This document shows positions 1-10,507 of a stretch of 64,000 nucleotides of DNA, piece after piece. The notes beneath the pieces are model-generated. The model searched no databases. It saw only the letters and a list, made by a program, of their open reading frames with translations, and had not been told where the DNA came from. This stretch comes from Neoscytalidium dimidiatum. Lineage: Eukaryota; Ascomycota; Dothideomycetes; Botryosphaeriales; Botryosphaeriaceae. The stretch lies in contig CM074705.1 of the NCBI GenBank assembly GCA_037367355.1, positions 1,674,001 to 1,738,000 of the forward strand, read 5' to 3'. The position numbers and the translations under genes are program-made. Every line of letters begins with the position of its first letter. Position 1 is the stretch's first letter.

Positions 1-2593
1 TGTATCAGCATCGCGGAATGTCCTTCCTTTCGATGGCATACAGCGCTCTTCCAAAACCCAGCTGCATTCCACGCCTCTGCCACGTCATCGCTCCAGACTC
101 TTCAAGGCCCACACCGCCCCCTCCCAAGACCAGAATGTTGAGCCAATCGACTTCACCCAGTTGGTTTTTCTGGATACAGCGTCCGTCCAACAGGGCGCCG
201 CATGCCTTGGCAGCCCTCACGCATTACGCGAGAGCGGGTGGGCTCCATTTGTGGCTGATTACGTACATCTCGTATTGAAAGTGGCTTTGGTCATCAAGTC
301 GTACACTGAGACTTTCGAGTCGCAATTTTGACCGGACGGCTTGAGCGGTGGCTTGGTGAGCTCCATGGCCTGAGGTTCATTCAGGAGTCTTCGAGGGGCA
401 GCCTCAGCTGAAAGGCCCGATCACGCTGCTCACAAATGCTGCTGTGTAACTGATCACTTTCTCCGTCAGCAACGCCATGCTCCCCGGTTTTCCCCTCTAG
501 GAAATTCAGCACATGCCAATGTGGATTCGCCCCACTTACCGGACATGGCAAGAGAGTGTGTTGGATGAGGTGACCACACACGTGAATATTTCCTTAAGAC
601 AACCTATGGTTCCTGTAAAGATTCGCTTCCTCTTTTTCGAAGTTTCGCGGTGGCGCAGCCGTGGGCGCTCACATCCTCTCGACGCTACTTTGGCAAGTAA
701 TTGCATCGACGACAGGCATTTTCAGCCATCCAACTGAAGCTGAATTTGTTTTTGCTAACTCTCGATTTATCCAGAATTCTTCATCGACAGTTCGTCCTAT
801 TCCACACACAAAAAAAAAGCGTTAACCGCGTGAAGCGAATCAAAGTCGAATTCAGCTGCGCACTCGGACGAAGAAAATTAAATTGCCTACCATTCATCAG
901 GACGACTAGGCCATCGAATCTGACAGGCATACTGCGAGCCAGAACGTCGCTGACTTTCCTTGGCCAGAGACTGAAGGACAGCGTGCTCTGCTAAAGGCGC
1001 AGCAATCCATCACCCCCGCAGCATCGTTCATATTTTTCATCGGAGCCATCACACTGGACCGACGAGATTGTCTTGAACTTTTTGACTTCGGAAGAGCCAT
1101 TCGTGGCGGTTACGCGCCATCTGCGTTCCCGCACCGAAGAGGCACCGGGCTGGAACCAACCGCTTTCGTGTCTTCGTGAATATCAACGCGGCGGTTTCAC
1201 CACCACCTGCAGCTTAAAGACGGGTGGCGGGTCGTGCCGCACCGTGCGCTTGAGCGCTATGCTGCATTGCTAGACTCCGGATACTGGTTGGTGCCATTTT
1301 AGAGTCCTCCGGAGAAGCGATGAGCCTCACTACAATAAGCAGATGATGTTTCTTTTATGTTTGGACAGCATCATCCCGGACCATCAGGACGTGGAATCTA
1401 TGGTCAATTATGGCAACTGATTGTAGGAGCCAAACAGACCGAATGATATATGGACATGATGCAAACCTCGATTCCTCACCATTCAGCCAACCCAACCTCC
1501 CAAGGTTTTGCTAGAGGTCTGCTGCCGAAGACGCATTTGTTGCAACTTTTTTTTTTTTTTTTTTTCGATTCTCGCCTCGGCTGGTGGTTACGGATAGGAC
1601 GGACGAAGCCGTAAAACTCGCGGCCGATTTGCTCTCGCCTCCGTTGTTGGCCTTTTTCCTCGCCTAGTATTTGGTCGCGCCTTGTTAGTCAGCTTGCCGA
1701 CTGCTACTTCTTGCTTCATCGCCATCTCTCCGCCTGATACCGCCGAGCAACATCTCCAACCCATACCTTGTCTTCACGACTGTGAACACACAGCATGGCA
1801 GAGATTTTCAGATATGGTCGATGCACCAGCTTAGCGATGAGCAATGTGCAACCGAGTTGGAACACAAGGCTACAAATTGTAAGAGTTTCGGAACACATTT
1901 CCGACCTCGGGTAGGTAGTGAAAGCAGGGGAGATGTAAGGAGTAAGGTGGGTCTCAAAGAGCGCGTGAGTAAGTGGGCAAAGGTGAGGACGAGGTTAGCA
2001 GGACTGAGAAAAGTGACGATGAAACCGCTTTGACCAACGGAGGCGCACAGAAGCTCTTACTCGTTCCGAATTCTCCATGGGCCTCTTGAAAGTATCTGCC
2101 TAAAGCCGAGAAATCCAAATACCCCGAGATGTAATAAGCTGAATGCACGTACTTGCATCAGCCCTTTCGACGCGTATCCGGGTTACAGGAGGGGAAAGCG
2201 GAAAAAGATTTGTGAGTAGAACGGCAAGAATCATGCTGACCATGGTTCTTCCCTGCGACTGTTGAAACTCTGCCGCCACTTACACCTGCGTCAAGAATGT
2301 CGCGCCAAGAAGAAACAGCGGGCGGTACAGAGACCTTTTGTGGCTGCTTTTCCAGGGGCAACGTCGAGACGTGTCAGATCGATTCATGAACAGAAAATGC
2401 CGTGTTCGACAGCAGCCCGGGGTAACGGCTGGGCGTTGAAGGACAAGAACGTCCCTGGCGCTGAAATAGATTGAGATATAGTGCATCTACGAACGTAAAT
2501 GGGAAAGAAAAAAAAAAGGTCATCAAATCAAGTTGGGGTAACGAAAAGGTTTCGAGCTCTTAAGCGAGATGTCAACAGGTAATCTTATCCGAC
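1..2593. other. Intergenic region, no supported gene
   Basis: I see no recognisable protein in this 2.6 kb stretch in any frame; the open frames are short and do not resemble known families. It holds a 19-base T run near 1547 followed by a C/T-rich stretch to about 1790. That is the usual look of a fungal promoter. A 39-codon ATG frame (1795-1914) follows directly, with a possible GTAAGAG splice donor inside it. Whether this is a transcribed gene cannot be decided from sequence alone. Confidence 0.5.
1547..1565. repeat. Poly-T run, 19 bases
   Basis: Uninterrupted T homopolymer followed by pyrimidine-rich sequence. Such tracts are common in fungal core promoters, and this one lies 230 bases upstream of the short ATG frame at 1795. 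Confidence 0.9.
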
Positions 2594-3705
2594 TCAGAGA
2601 GCAAAACCCCCAGCCAAGCCGTTCTGGTTTATTCTTCTGGAATGCTGTATTGGCCTGATCCCTTCAGTACAAAAAAGCACGACCACAGACTCTGAACCTA
2701 GGCCAAGTGAGCTCTTGATGGTGGAGTCCTGGCTCAGCTTGCGCAAGGTTGCCAGGCGAGCGGCGCCGCAAGGCCCACCAATGACTCCACCCGCGCGTAA
2801 AGCTTGAACAGCCTTATGGGATTCCAAATTCGTTATGGTGACACTTGCATCAACGCCGCCGCGGAGGGCTGGCCAGGCCAATGAGGATACGGTGCCGCAT
2901 CATGATTGTGTCTTCCGTCTGAATGGGGGCGATCATGCCGGTTTTCAGGCTGGTTTGTAAACATGCGGCTGTCGTTGGCTCGGCTGTGACAACGGTGGCC
3001 GAGGGTTGCTAGCTCTTATAGTGCAGAGTAACGGCTTGAGCCCATGACCCTACGCCGACGGAAGCTATTGCGCACGTCGCAGGACGGCCAGTGAGCTCGA
3101 CCACTTGGCGGTCAGTTTCCCGGAGCATCGTATAATAGCCTTCGACTACGCAGGTTGGCATCTCCTCGTAGCCAGGCCACGACGTGTCCATAACCAATAG
3201 TCCGTCGCTCGCTTCTGCTTCTTCCGTCGCAGTCCTGATCGACGACGCACACCTCGGCACCCTCGCTCTTTATGTGTGGTCGCGGGTGGTCTGATCCATG
3301 TTCATCGGCACAAAGATACGCGCCGGGAAGGTCCAGGTAGCTAGCCATGCGTGCAACGGCGCGGCCCCAGTTGCCGTCGGCACAGGTGACCAGGCGCAAC
3401 GACACGGTGGGCGGCAGTCTAATTCGCGCCGCGGCGGCCCGATAGACAGCCCATGCTGCACCCAAGATCTTGAACGCGGGCAGGCCCAGACGGCGCGACT
3501 CGTCCTTGACCAGCACGCGGGCAAGGCCGAGCTCGCTGGCGACGGCAGGCAGAGACACAAGCGGCGTTTCATTGAACTCGGGAAGGCAGTGATGGAACGC
3601 TTCGACCTGGACGGGATTGGCTGTGACGGATGACGTCCACCGGCGGGCGGAGGGGTTCAGGTGAAGCCAGTCGGCTTCTCCAGCAGGCGAGTCCTGCAGG
3701 GACAT
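2594..3705 (-). pseudogene. Decayed PLP-dependent lyase, diaminopropionate ammonia-lyase type
   Basis: The minus strand encodes, in pieces spread over several frames, a fold-type II PLP enzyme resembling 2,3-diaminopropionate ammonia-lyase (diaminopropionate to pyruvate and ammonia). Recognisable blocks in order are the N-terminal NETPLVSLP, the PLP-lysine region LPAFKILGAAWAVYRA with its lysine intact, CADGNWGRAVARM, ARIFVPMNMDQTTRDH, SEGAEV, MDTSWPGYEE, SVGVGSWAQAV and a C-terminal WPALRGGVDASVT block ending in VVLFCTEG. Reading them as one protein requires a 1-base insertion near 3331, a 2-base AC duplication near 3276, a further frame change near 3235, a TAG stop at 3009-3011 and an extra base near 2901. 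The likely original start is the ATG at 3705. The gene stands alone and upstream of the divergent Lte1 gene. Unrecognised introns could explain one break but not all five. A functional product is very unlikely. Confidence 0.85.
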
Positions 3706-4332
3706 GGCTTGCAATTCCGCCCAAGCAAGCCCCGAAGCGGCAACTGACAACGCCCACCGGCCTGCGCGCTTGTCAACCTGCTCCCTCTGGCGGCCGAGAA
3801 CTAGTGTTCGACTGCTGCGCACCTGCACGCTCTTGACGCTATGATCTGCGCAACCCCCCCCGTCCGTCTCGATGCCCAAACCAAACACCTGTTCGTCGCC
3901 TCCGCGCGGAGAAGGCCTCGCAGGCGCAGGCGCCGGCAGCTGGACGGGCCTCGGGCAGCAGTACTAGGGAAGGGCGGGCGGCGGCGATCTCAGCGCGTTC
4001 GACTCGGCAGAGCAACGCAGTGGTTCGCGCTAGGGGCGATCGCGGTGGCGTCAGAGAAGGCGGCGGCGAGGACGCAGGCATTGGGGAGAGGAGTGAAGGT
4101 CAAAAGGCTTCTCGAAAAAGGCGGAAAGCCTATCGCGGCGGCGCCCTCCACACTCGGTCCCAGAGCTGCGACGGAGATGGGCCCGCAAGCAGCAGCTCGC
4201 CCGCGCCCAAGCCCCGGTGGCCACGTGCGGTGCGTGCCAGCCGAATGCCACGGCGACAGATCCAATCGCCCGTGGGCCGGCTGGCGAGCGCGCGGGCGGG
4301 CTGGTGGACGAGCGGCCGCCGCGTAGCTGAGC

Positions 4333-4371
4333 GCTGGTGCCGGTGCTGGTGCTGGTGCTGGTGCCGTTGCT
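4333..4371. repeat. GGTGCT-type hexanucleotide repeat
   Basis: About six imperfect copies of a GGTGCT/GGTGCC unit lie in the GC-rich stretch upstream of LTE1. Confidence 0.8.
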
Positions 4372-5020
4372 ATGAGGCGGCCACAGGCGAGGACAGGCAG
4401 GCAGGCATGCAGCTGCAGGCCGGGCGAGGGGTGGCACAGACGCGATGCATGATGCAGCGACTGCGTTTGTGGCATTTGTGCCAATGAGCACGCGGGCAGC
4501 CGGCTCTGGTAGGCAGTGGCAGGCTTTTTGCGGCTGGTTGTTGGCAGGATGACTGACTGACTGGGACTGGGCCTGGGGCTGCGAGCCGGGCTGGCTGGCG
4601 CTGGCGGGCGCGCCGGCCGGGGGCCTCTCGGGCATCCCGCAGGCTGCGCGCTGCTGCACAACTGCCAGGCTCCGCTCCGCGCTGGCGCTGAAGACGAGGA
4701 GTCCCCAGCGGCGGGCCATTCGTCCAGATTGCGCGTTGCCTCCGCTGCCTCGCCCTCAACGCTCGCGCATGAAAATTGCCCAGCTCTCTGTCGCGCAGTG
4801 CCAGCCAGCGTAATTGCTCAATTACCGGCCGGGCCAGGGCACGGTTCGTATATCTCATCTCGCCCTGGACAAGCCACCGAACCACGCTCAACCTGGCCCA
4901 GACTTCCTTGACGTCGTCGGCCGTGCATCCTCTCTCTCTCGTCGCCCTCCCTCCCTTCGACACCTAGTTCCTCAACACCACCGACATGCGCGCCCGCTCC
5001 GCTCGCCGATAGACCCTCTT

Positions 5021-5057
5021 CGCCCTCCGCCCTCGCCCTCGCCCTCGCCCTCGCCCC
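5021..5057. repeat. CCCTCG hexanucleotide repeat in the LTE1 leader
   Basis: About five near-perfect copies of a CGCCCT unit end just before the LTE1 start codon. The strand bias (pyrimidines on the coding strand) fits a promoter or 5' leader. Confidence 0.8.
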
Positions 5058-5073
5058 CCGCGCTCCAGCATGC

Positions 5074-8000
5074 ATGACGATGGCCATGTCTGCGCAAGCG
5101 CAGGACCACGGCCCTCGGTGGCTGGGCCAACCAGCAGCAGCCCATATCCCAGCAGCGCAGAGGCCCCATAGCGCGAAACAGAAGGCGGCCGACCTCCGAA
5201 GGAACAGGCAGAACTCGCTGCGCCGCGCGAAGAACAGCACCGAGCAGCTGCGCGCCCGCACCCGTGGCGGCAGCAGCAGCACCGTGAGGACCGACGACGG
5301 CGCGCAGAGTCGCGGCGCGGGTGGAGGACGCTTCGCCGTGAGCAACGTCGGCAGCAACGGCATCATCTACCTCAGGTAACAACACCTACCCTGCAAGCCC
5401 CAGCAAGCCTCGAAATTTCTCTACGCGAGCGAGGCGCCGCGCAACCACTCCAGCTAACCAATGCCGTTGCCCCAGGCCCGTCCCTCGCTCGAGCACGCCG
5501 CGGACGCGCCCGGCGCCTGCGCCCTTCGTCTTCCCGCCCATCACGCCTCCCGACAGCCTTGCGCCTGACGGACGCATTCCGCGACGGCCGAGCAATGGAT
5601 GGCACGACAGCGCGCCCTCCGGTTCGCACACTCCGACTCCAGCACGCACGCCCGTCCGCAGTCCCGCCCCGGCGGTGAAGGCTCCTGGCGTCACCAAGTC
5701 CACGTCGAGGGCCCGCCGCCCCTCGCACCACGCTCGCTCGCATTCCTTCTCCACCATCAATGACCACGCTCGCTCTCAGAGCATCGACTCGAACACGTTC
5801 AAGGTCGTCATTGACCGCCCGAAGGCGTCGAGGCCGCGGACCGCAGACACGTCGTCGTTCCCCGTGCTGGACGTGCCCATTCCCCACTACCGCCTGGGCA
5901 ATCCACGATTCAGCACTCACGGCACCGCCATTCTGCGCAGCTCCGTCTACACGCGAACTTCGGCCACCGACGACTTCCGCTCCTCGCTGTTTTCCAATAA
6001 GCTCACTCCCACCCTGGGGACCCTGTTTCCTGCCCCCGGCCCAATGCTGAACCGCAACTCGCAGCGTTATTCCGACATTTCGTCGAGAACACGCTTCTAC
6101 GACCGTCCAATCACTTACATTGAGCCATCCACCCAAGGCTCTTCAACGCCCTTAACCCCCCTCATTCCCACTGTTCCCATCTGTCCCCGGATCTATGACT
6201 CCTTCACGACCAACCCTGACGACCCTTCAGTCGTTCGATATTCTCCAAATGGCGAGATAGTCGCGGCAACGCCTGCTCGACTTATAGCTCACATCACATC
6301 TCCTAGTTTCTTGGACTACGAGCTCCTCTCCGATTTCTTTCTGACGTTCCGATCGTACCTGACAATCGGCGATCTGATTGCCTACTTGATAGCTCGCTTG
6401 CGATGGGCGGTCGAGCGCTCGGACGATTTTGGACGCATTGTGCGAGTACGTACCTTCGTTGCACTCCGTCACTGGATTCTCAATTATTTTACCGAGGACT
6501 TCCTTCCCTTCAAAAATCTTCGGGAACACTTCTGTAAGCTCGTCAACGAACTTTACAAGGACCTTCAGAAACGCGCGGATGGAGGAGGCGGTGACTTGAA
6601 AATCATTGGGGAATTGAAGAAGTGCTGGCGGAGAACGTGTGCTCTTTTTTGGGACGATGTTGAAGCCATTGGCAGGGATGAGCCAGATGAGGATATTCTA
6701 CCAGGGGGCCAGGCTGAATTGGAGTTCTCCACTCAACTGAACGGTTTGGCGGACGTTGCGGCCGCAGCCCCTGCTGCCGTCGAATCCAGCCATTCAGAGC
6801 CCCCGAAGACGCCTCCAAGGAAAATCAAAAACACCGTTCAGCCTTTGAACATGCATCCAGTTTCTCCGATCGACAGATCTCCAGAATGGGCAAAAAGCTC
6901 CCGCCACATTCCCCAGACTTCAATCACGGCATCACCAGGGGAAATACACGACAACAGCACGATCCCGCTCTCGCCGGCGAGCGAGCTTAGCATGCATGTT
7001 ATGTCGTGCTCGATCCCACTCAAGGCACTGTACCGTACTGAACACGGAACGGAGATGCCTCTGTATCCTCATCCTGTACCCGCAGGCTCGACGACCATCG
7101 CTTCGCTTCCTTCATCCCAGCACCGTCGTCCCGCAGCCCACGGCCACAAGCGGAGTGGAAGTTTCTCGGACGCTCTAAGGGACCACCGGGCTCATTCTTC
7201 CATGTCGAGGGGTCGCTCCCAGTCACAGGATCTGGACCGTAGACTTACTCTTCAGCAGTTTCCAGGTAGCATTGTTCGAGGCGCGCTGTTCCAACCGGAC
7301 TCTCCTTATATCAACCTTCGACCGACGGGAGAATTACGACCAATGAGGTCGCATTTCGATCTGGTCATGAACGTATCTGGGACGCCTCCAAATACTTCGA
7401 AATCTAATCTGGCGAATCCTGGAATGAAGAAAATCCTTGGCAGTGTGCGACGAGCACTGAGCAGTAGACAGGGCGGCCCAATGACTGCGCATGGCCAACA
7501 ACCGAGCGACGCTTCCAATCAAACGGCAGCGAGAGACTCGATGAGCACCGCGGTTTTCACACATTCGTCGCAAGCAGGTATCCAAAAAAGGAGACAAACA
7601 CGCGCTAGGCAGCAGGCTCGTGTTGACGTGCTTGCTCAACGTGTTGCGGAGAGCTTTAGGCGTGCTCTTGAAGAAGAGCTTGAGAAGGAAGGACACGCTC
7701 GTGGTAGTGGGGTTTCCCCACTTCACAACAGCCCGGAGCGGCCCGCAAGTGAGCCGACGAGGGCTGACACCCATCCTATCAGTGATGGGTCGCGGGAGGC
7801 TCGCCCTGGAGTCGAGCGAGGCCTGAGTAAGGTCACCATGGGTAGCGGATCCATCTTGATTTTCGACGATACCGGAGCGCCACCAGTGCCACCGGTCATG
7901 TCTGGAGCCATTCCCGCTGAAGAAAGCACCGCATCTCAGCCATCAGTGACTGCTGCCCCAGACACCTTACACTTCGATGATGCCCTCAGGCAGAGTGATG

Positions 8001-10507
8001 AGCCAGATAAAGCTGCATCGGAGACACGTTCCCGCTCTGACGAGCCAGTCTCTCTTCCACCAGTTACAATGCACCCCGATGTCGCCCTCCAATCTACTGC
8101 CATGAACCCAGAAGCGATGTCATTTTCGAATGGCGACGCAGAGGCTTCCGAAGCAGAACCGGTTCCAGGTCTTCCGTCAAGCCGTCCGTCGATACTGAGA
8201 CATTCGAAATCAATGCACCCAAATCGCGCTGTTTCAAGCTCATACTCTCTGCGGAGGTTTGCATCATTTCACAGTGGGATGACTCGCCATAGACCCGGCT
8301 ACAGCATTGACTCGGATGCGATGACCCGATCCTCTGACAACGATCCTTTTCATCTGGAACGTGCACCAGCGCCACCACCCGGACGTATGTTGCGAAGGCG
8401 TCCTGGTGGAGATCTTCGCGGTGTTGCAAACGTCCATGATTTGGGCCCCATAGAGCGCCCGAGATCTACCGGTTCTGTATCCAATTTCACCCATTCCGTG
8501 ACAAATTCCATGGCCTTCCCACCCCTTACCGCCGCTTGGAATGACATGTGGAACAGCGCCCCCGATACAACTGAGGGTGCCGAGCATCTTGAGCAACTCC
8601 CGGCCACTAGAAAATCCTTGTCGTTGGTTGCAACTCACTCGTCCCAACCGGTGTTGAGGCCGTCGTTCGAGATGGAGGTTGCTCGGCTAGCCGCCTTACC
8701 AGACGACGAAGATGATGACGGAGGTATCGAGTCGGCGCTGTTGAAACTCGAGAGAAAATATGAAAAGAAGAGTCCCGACCCTTCTCCAAAGGCAGCCGAG
8801 TTTTACGTGCCCAAGGGTGCTCCAACCCAGTCGATGAGACGGGAGGACTCTCATGGCGGAGAAGAAGAGGCAGCTGTGAGCAAAGAACAGGCCCATGCCT
8901 CATCAGCCGCACATCGTGAGCAGCCTATCTCAGGTGCATTTGTTACCTCACCCTCCTCGGAGCAGCACACTTCCCCAACATTCATGCCAGATAGTTCAGT
9001 GGCACAGTCTGAGTATTCCTACTCCAGTGTTCCCCTTCTTGATCGTGGCGCTAGCGATATTGCTGCCATGACGCGAAAGAGGATCAACGAGCAATCTATG
9101 GATTCCGCTCGGCCGGCGCCGTTGTCTCCTGAGACATGGCGCGCTGCTCAGTTGGATCAGCAAAATCCTTCTGCTGGCTCTTCCATGGAACACGTGGAGG
9201 AAACTGAGAGCATGCGAAGAATCCCCCGCGGTTCTACGCTTCCCAGATCGCCAAAATCTCCAAATTCCATCCAGACTCATCAGTCTTTCCTCCTTGATCC
9301 TGAGGAAGAGTTTGATGATATTTCGTCTGAACTGTCGACCAGCGTTCCAAACGATTCTAGACGTGAAAGTCATGGAGTTCGAAGCTTCTTCGACGATCAA
9401 CCTGCCGATCTTGAATTTGGCGATGAGCTAGTCCCACAGCCTTTGCGTCATCCTCCTACGCCGCCTACGAACGACAATGTCCTCGACAAGGCAATTCCAA
9501 ATAACATGGATTCCACGGTTTTCAACAAGGGCCTGCCGACGCCAGGTCTTACGCCTCCGCTTAACGGTCTCGCAACGGCTCCGCAACCTGCCTTCCAGAA
9601 AGTGCAGGACTTCCAGGCGATGCACAATGCCAACAAGTCCGACCCACAGATTGGAGGGACTAACATCGAACTCAAAGACATGAATGCTGTTCGAAGATCA
9701 AGAATCGAATCCAATGCCGATCGAGCGCGTCATATCCCATTCGTCCTAGCGTACGACTCAGAGACTTTGGCGGAGCAGTTCACCATAGTCGAGAAGGATG
9801 CGCTCGACGAGATCGATTGGAAGGAACTGATTGAGTTACGCTGGAAGCAGTCTTCTCCTCAAATTCGCGATTGGGTTGAGTACCTCCGCACACAAGAGCC
9901 TCGTGGTGTTGATGTCGTCATTGCTCGATTCAACATCATGGTCAAATGGGCAGTCTCTGAATGTGTGCTTACGGAGGACTTGGAGGAGCGTGTGCGCTGC
10001 GTCGTCAAGTACATCCATATTGCTGATCACGCCCGTCGTCTACGCAACTACGCCACAATGTACCAGATTACTGTGGCCTTATTGTCTGCCGACTGCGCAC
10101 GTCTGACGAAGACCTGGGATCTTGTCCCAGCTGCGGACCGTCGCACTTTACGCGAGTTGGAGAATCTGGTACAGCCCGTGAAGAACTTCCACAACCTGCG
10201 ACTCGAGATGGAGACGGTCAACCTTGACGATGGATGCATCCCTTTCATTGGCATTTACACTCGAGACCTGATTTACAACGCGCAGAAGCCCGCGACCGTG
10301 TCGAGTGGAGAAGGTGAAGGAGGCGAGCCGCTCATCAATTTCGAACGCCACCAGACCGCTGCTACGATTGTCAAGAATCTACTCAGGCTTCTCGAAGCCA
10401 GCACTCATTATGATCTCAAAGCCAATCCAGACATCATCGCCAAGTGCGTCTGGATGGCTGCTTTGAGTGATGAGGAGATTTCGGCGAGGAGCCGGATGTT
10501 GGAGTGA
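5074..10507 (+). CDS. LTE1: Lte1-like guanine nucleotide exchange factor (RasGEF)
   Basis: Likely exchange factor or scaffold of the mitotic exit network; in budding yeast Lte1 antagonises the spindle-position checkpoint acting on the GTPase Tem1. Exons are 5074-5375 and 5476-10507, joined across a 100-base GTAACA...CCCAG intron in phase, giving 1777 residues. The large exon alone has no good ATG at its start, which is why the upstream exon is needed. A RasGEF N-terminal (REM) module lies near residues 355-480 (begins VVRYSPNGEIVAATP). The catalytic RasGEF domain fills residues 1523 to the end, with the conserved VKNFHNLRLEMETVN block and the downstream IPFIGIYTRDL. About 1,000 Ser/Pro/Arg-rich, apparently disordered residues separate the two; they contain many SP/TP sites suited to Cdk regulation. 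This two-ended architecture is characteristic of Lte1 rather than Cdc25/Sdc25. Exon 1 is Arg/Ser-rich and weakly conserved, so the exact start is the least certain part. Confidence 0.88.

Larger units (their letters stand above)
3706..5073. other. GC-rich divergent region upstream of LTE1
   Basis: No gene is supported here. Very high GC produces long open frames on both strands (for example around 3841-4326 and 3990-4719), but they are low-complexity and match nothing I know. The last 150 bases are C/T-rich and probably form the LTE1 promoter and 5' leader. Confidence 0.5.

Noticed and set aside
1..130. Fragment reading ALFQNPAAFHASATSSL, faintly like a fungal transcription factor domain
   Set aside because: Too short, cut by the window edge and followed by stops in every frame; resemblance is not strong enough to call.
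3841..4719. Several overlapping 150-220 codon frames on both strands
   Set aside because: Very high GC removes stop codons in all frames; sequences are Ala/Arg/Pro-rich without family resemblance.
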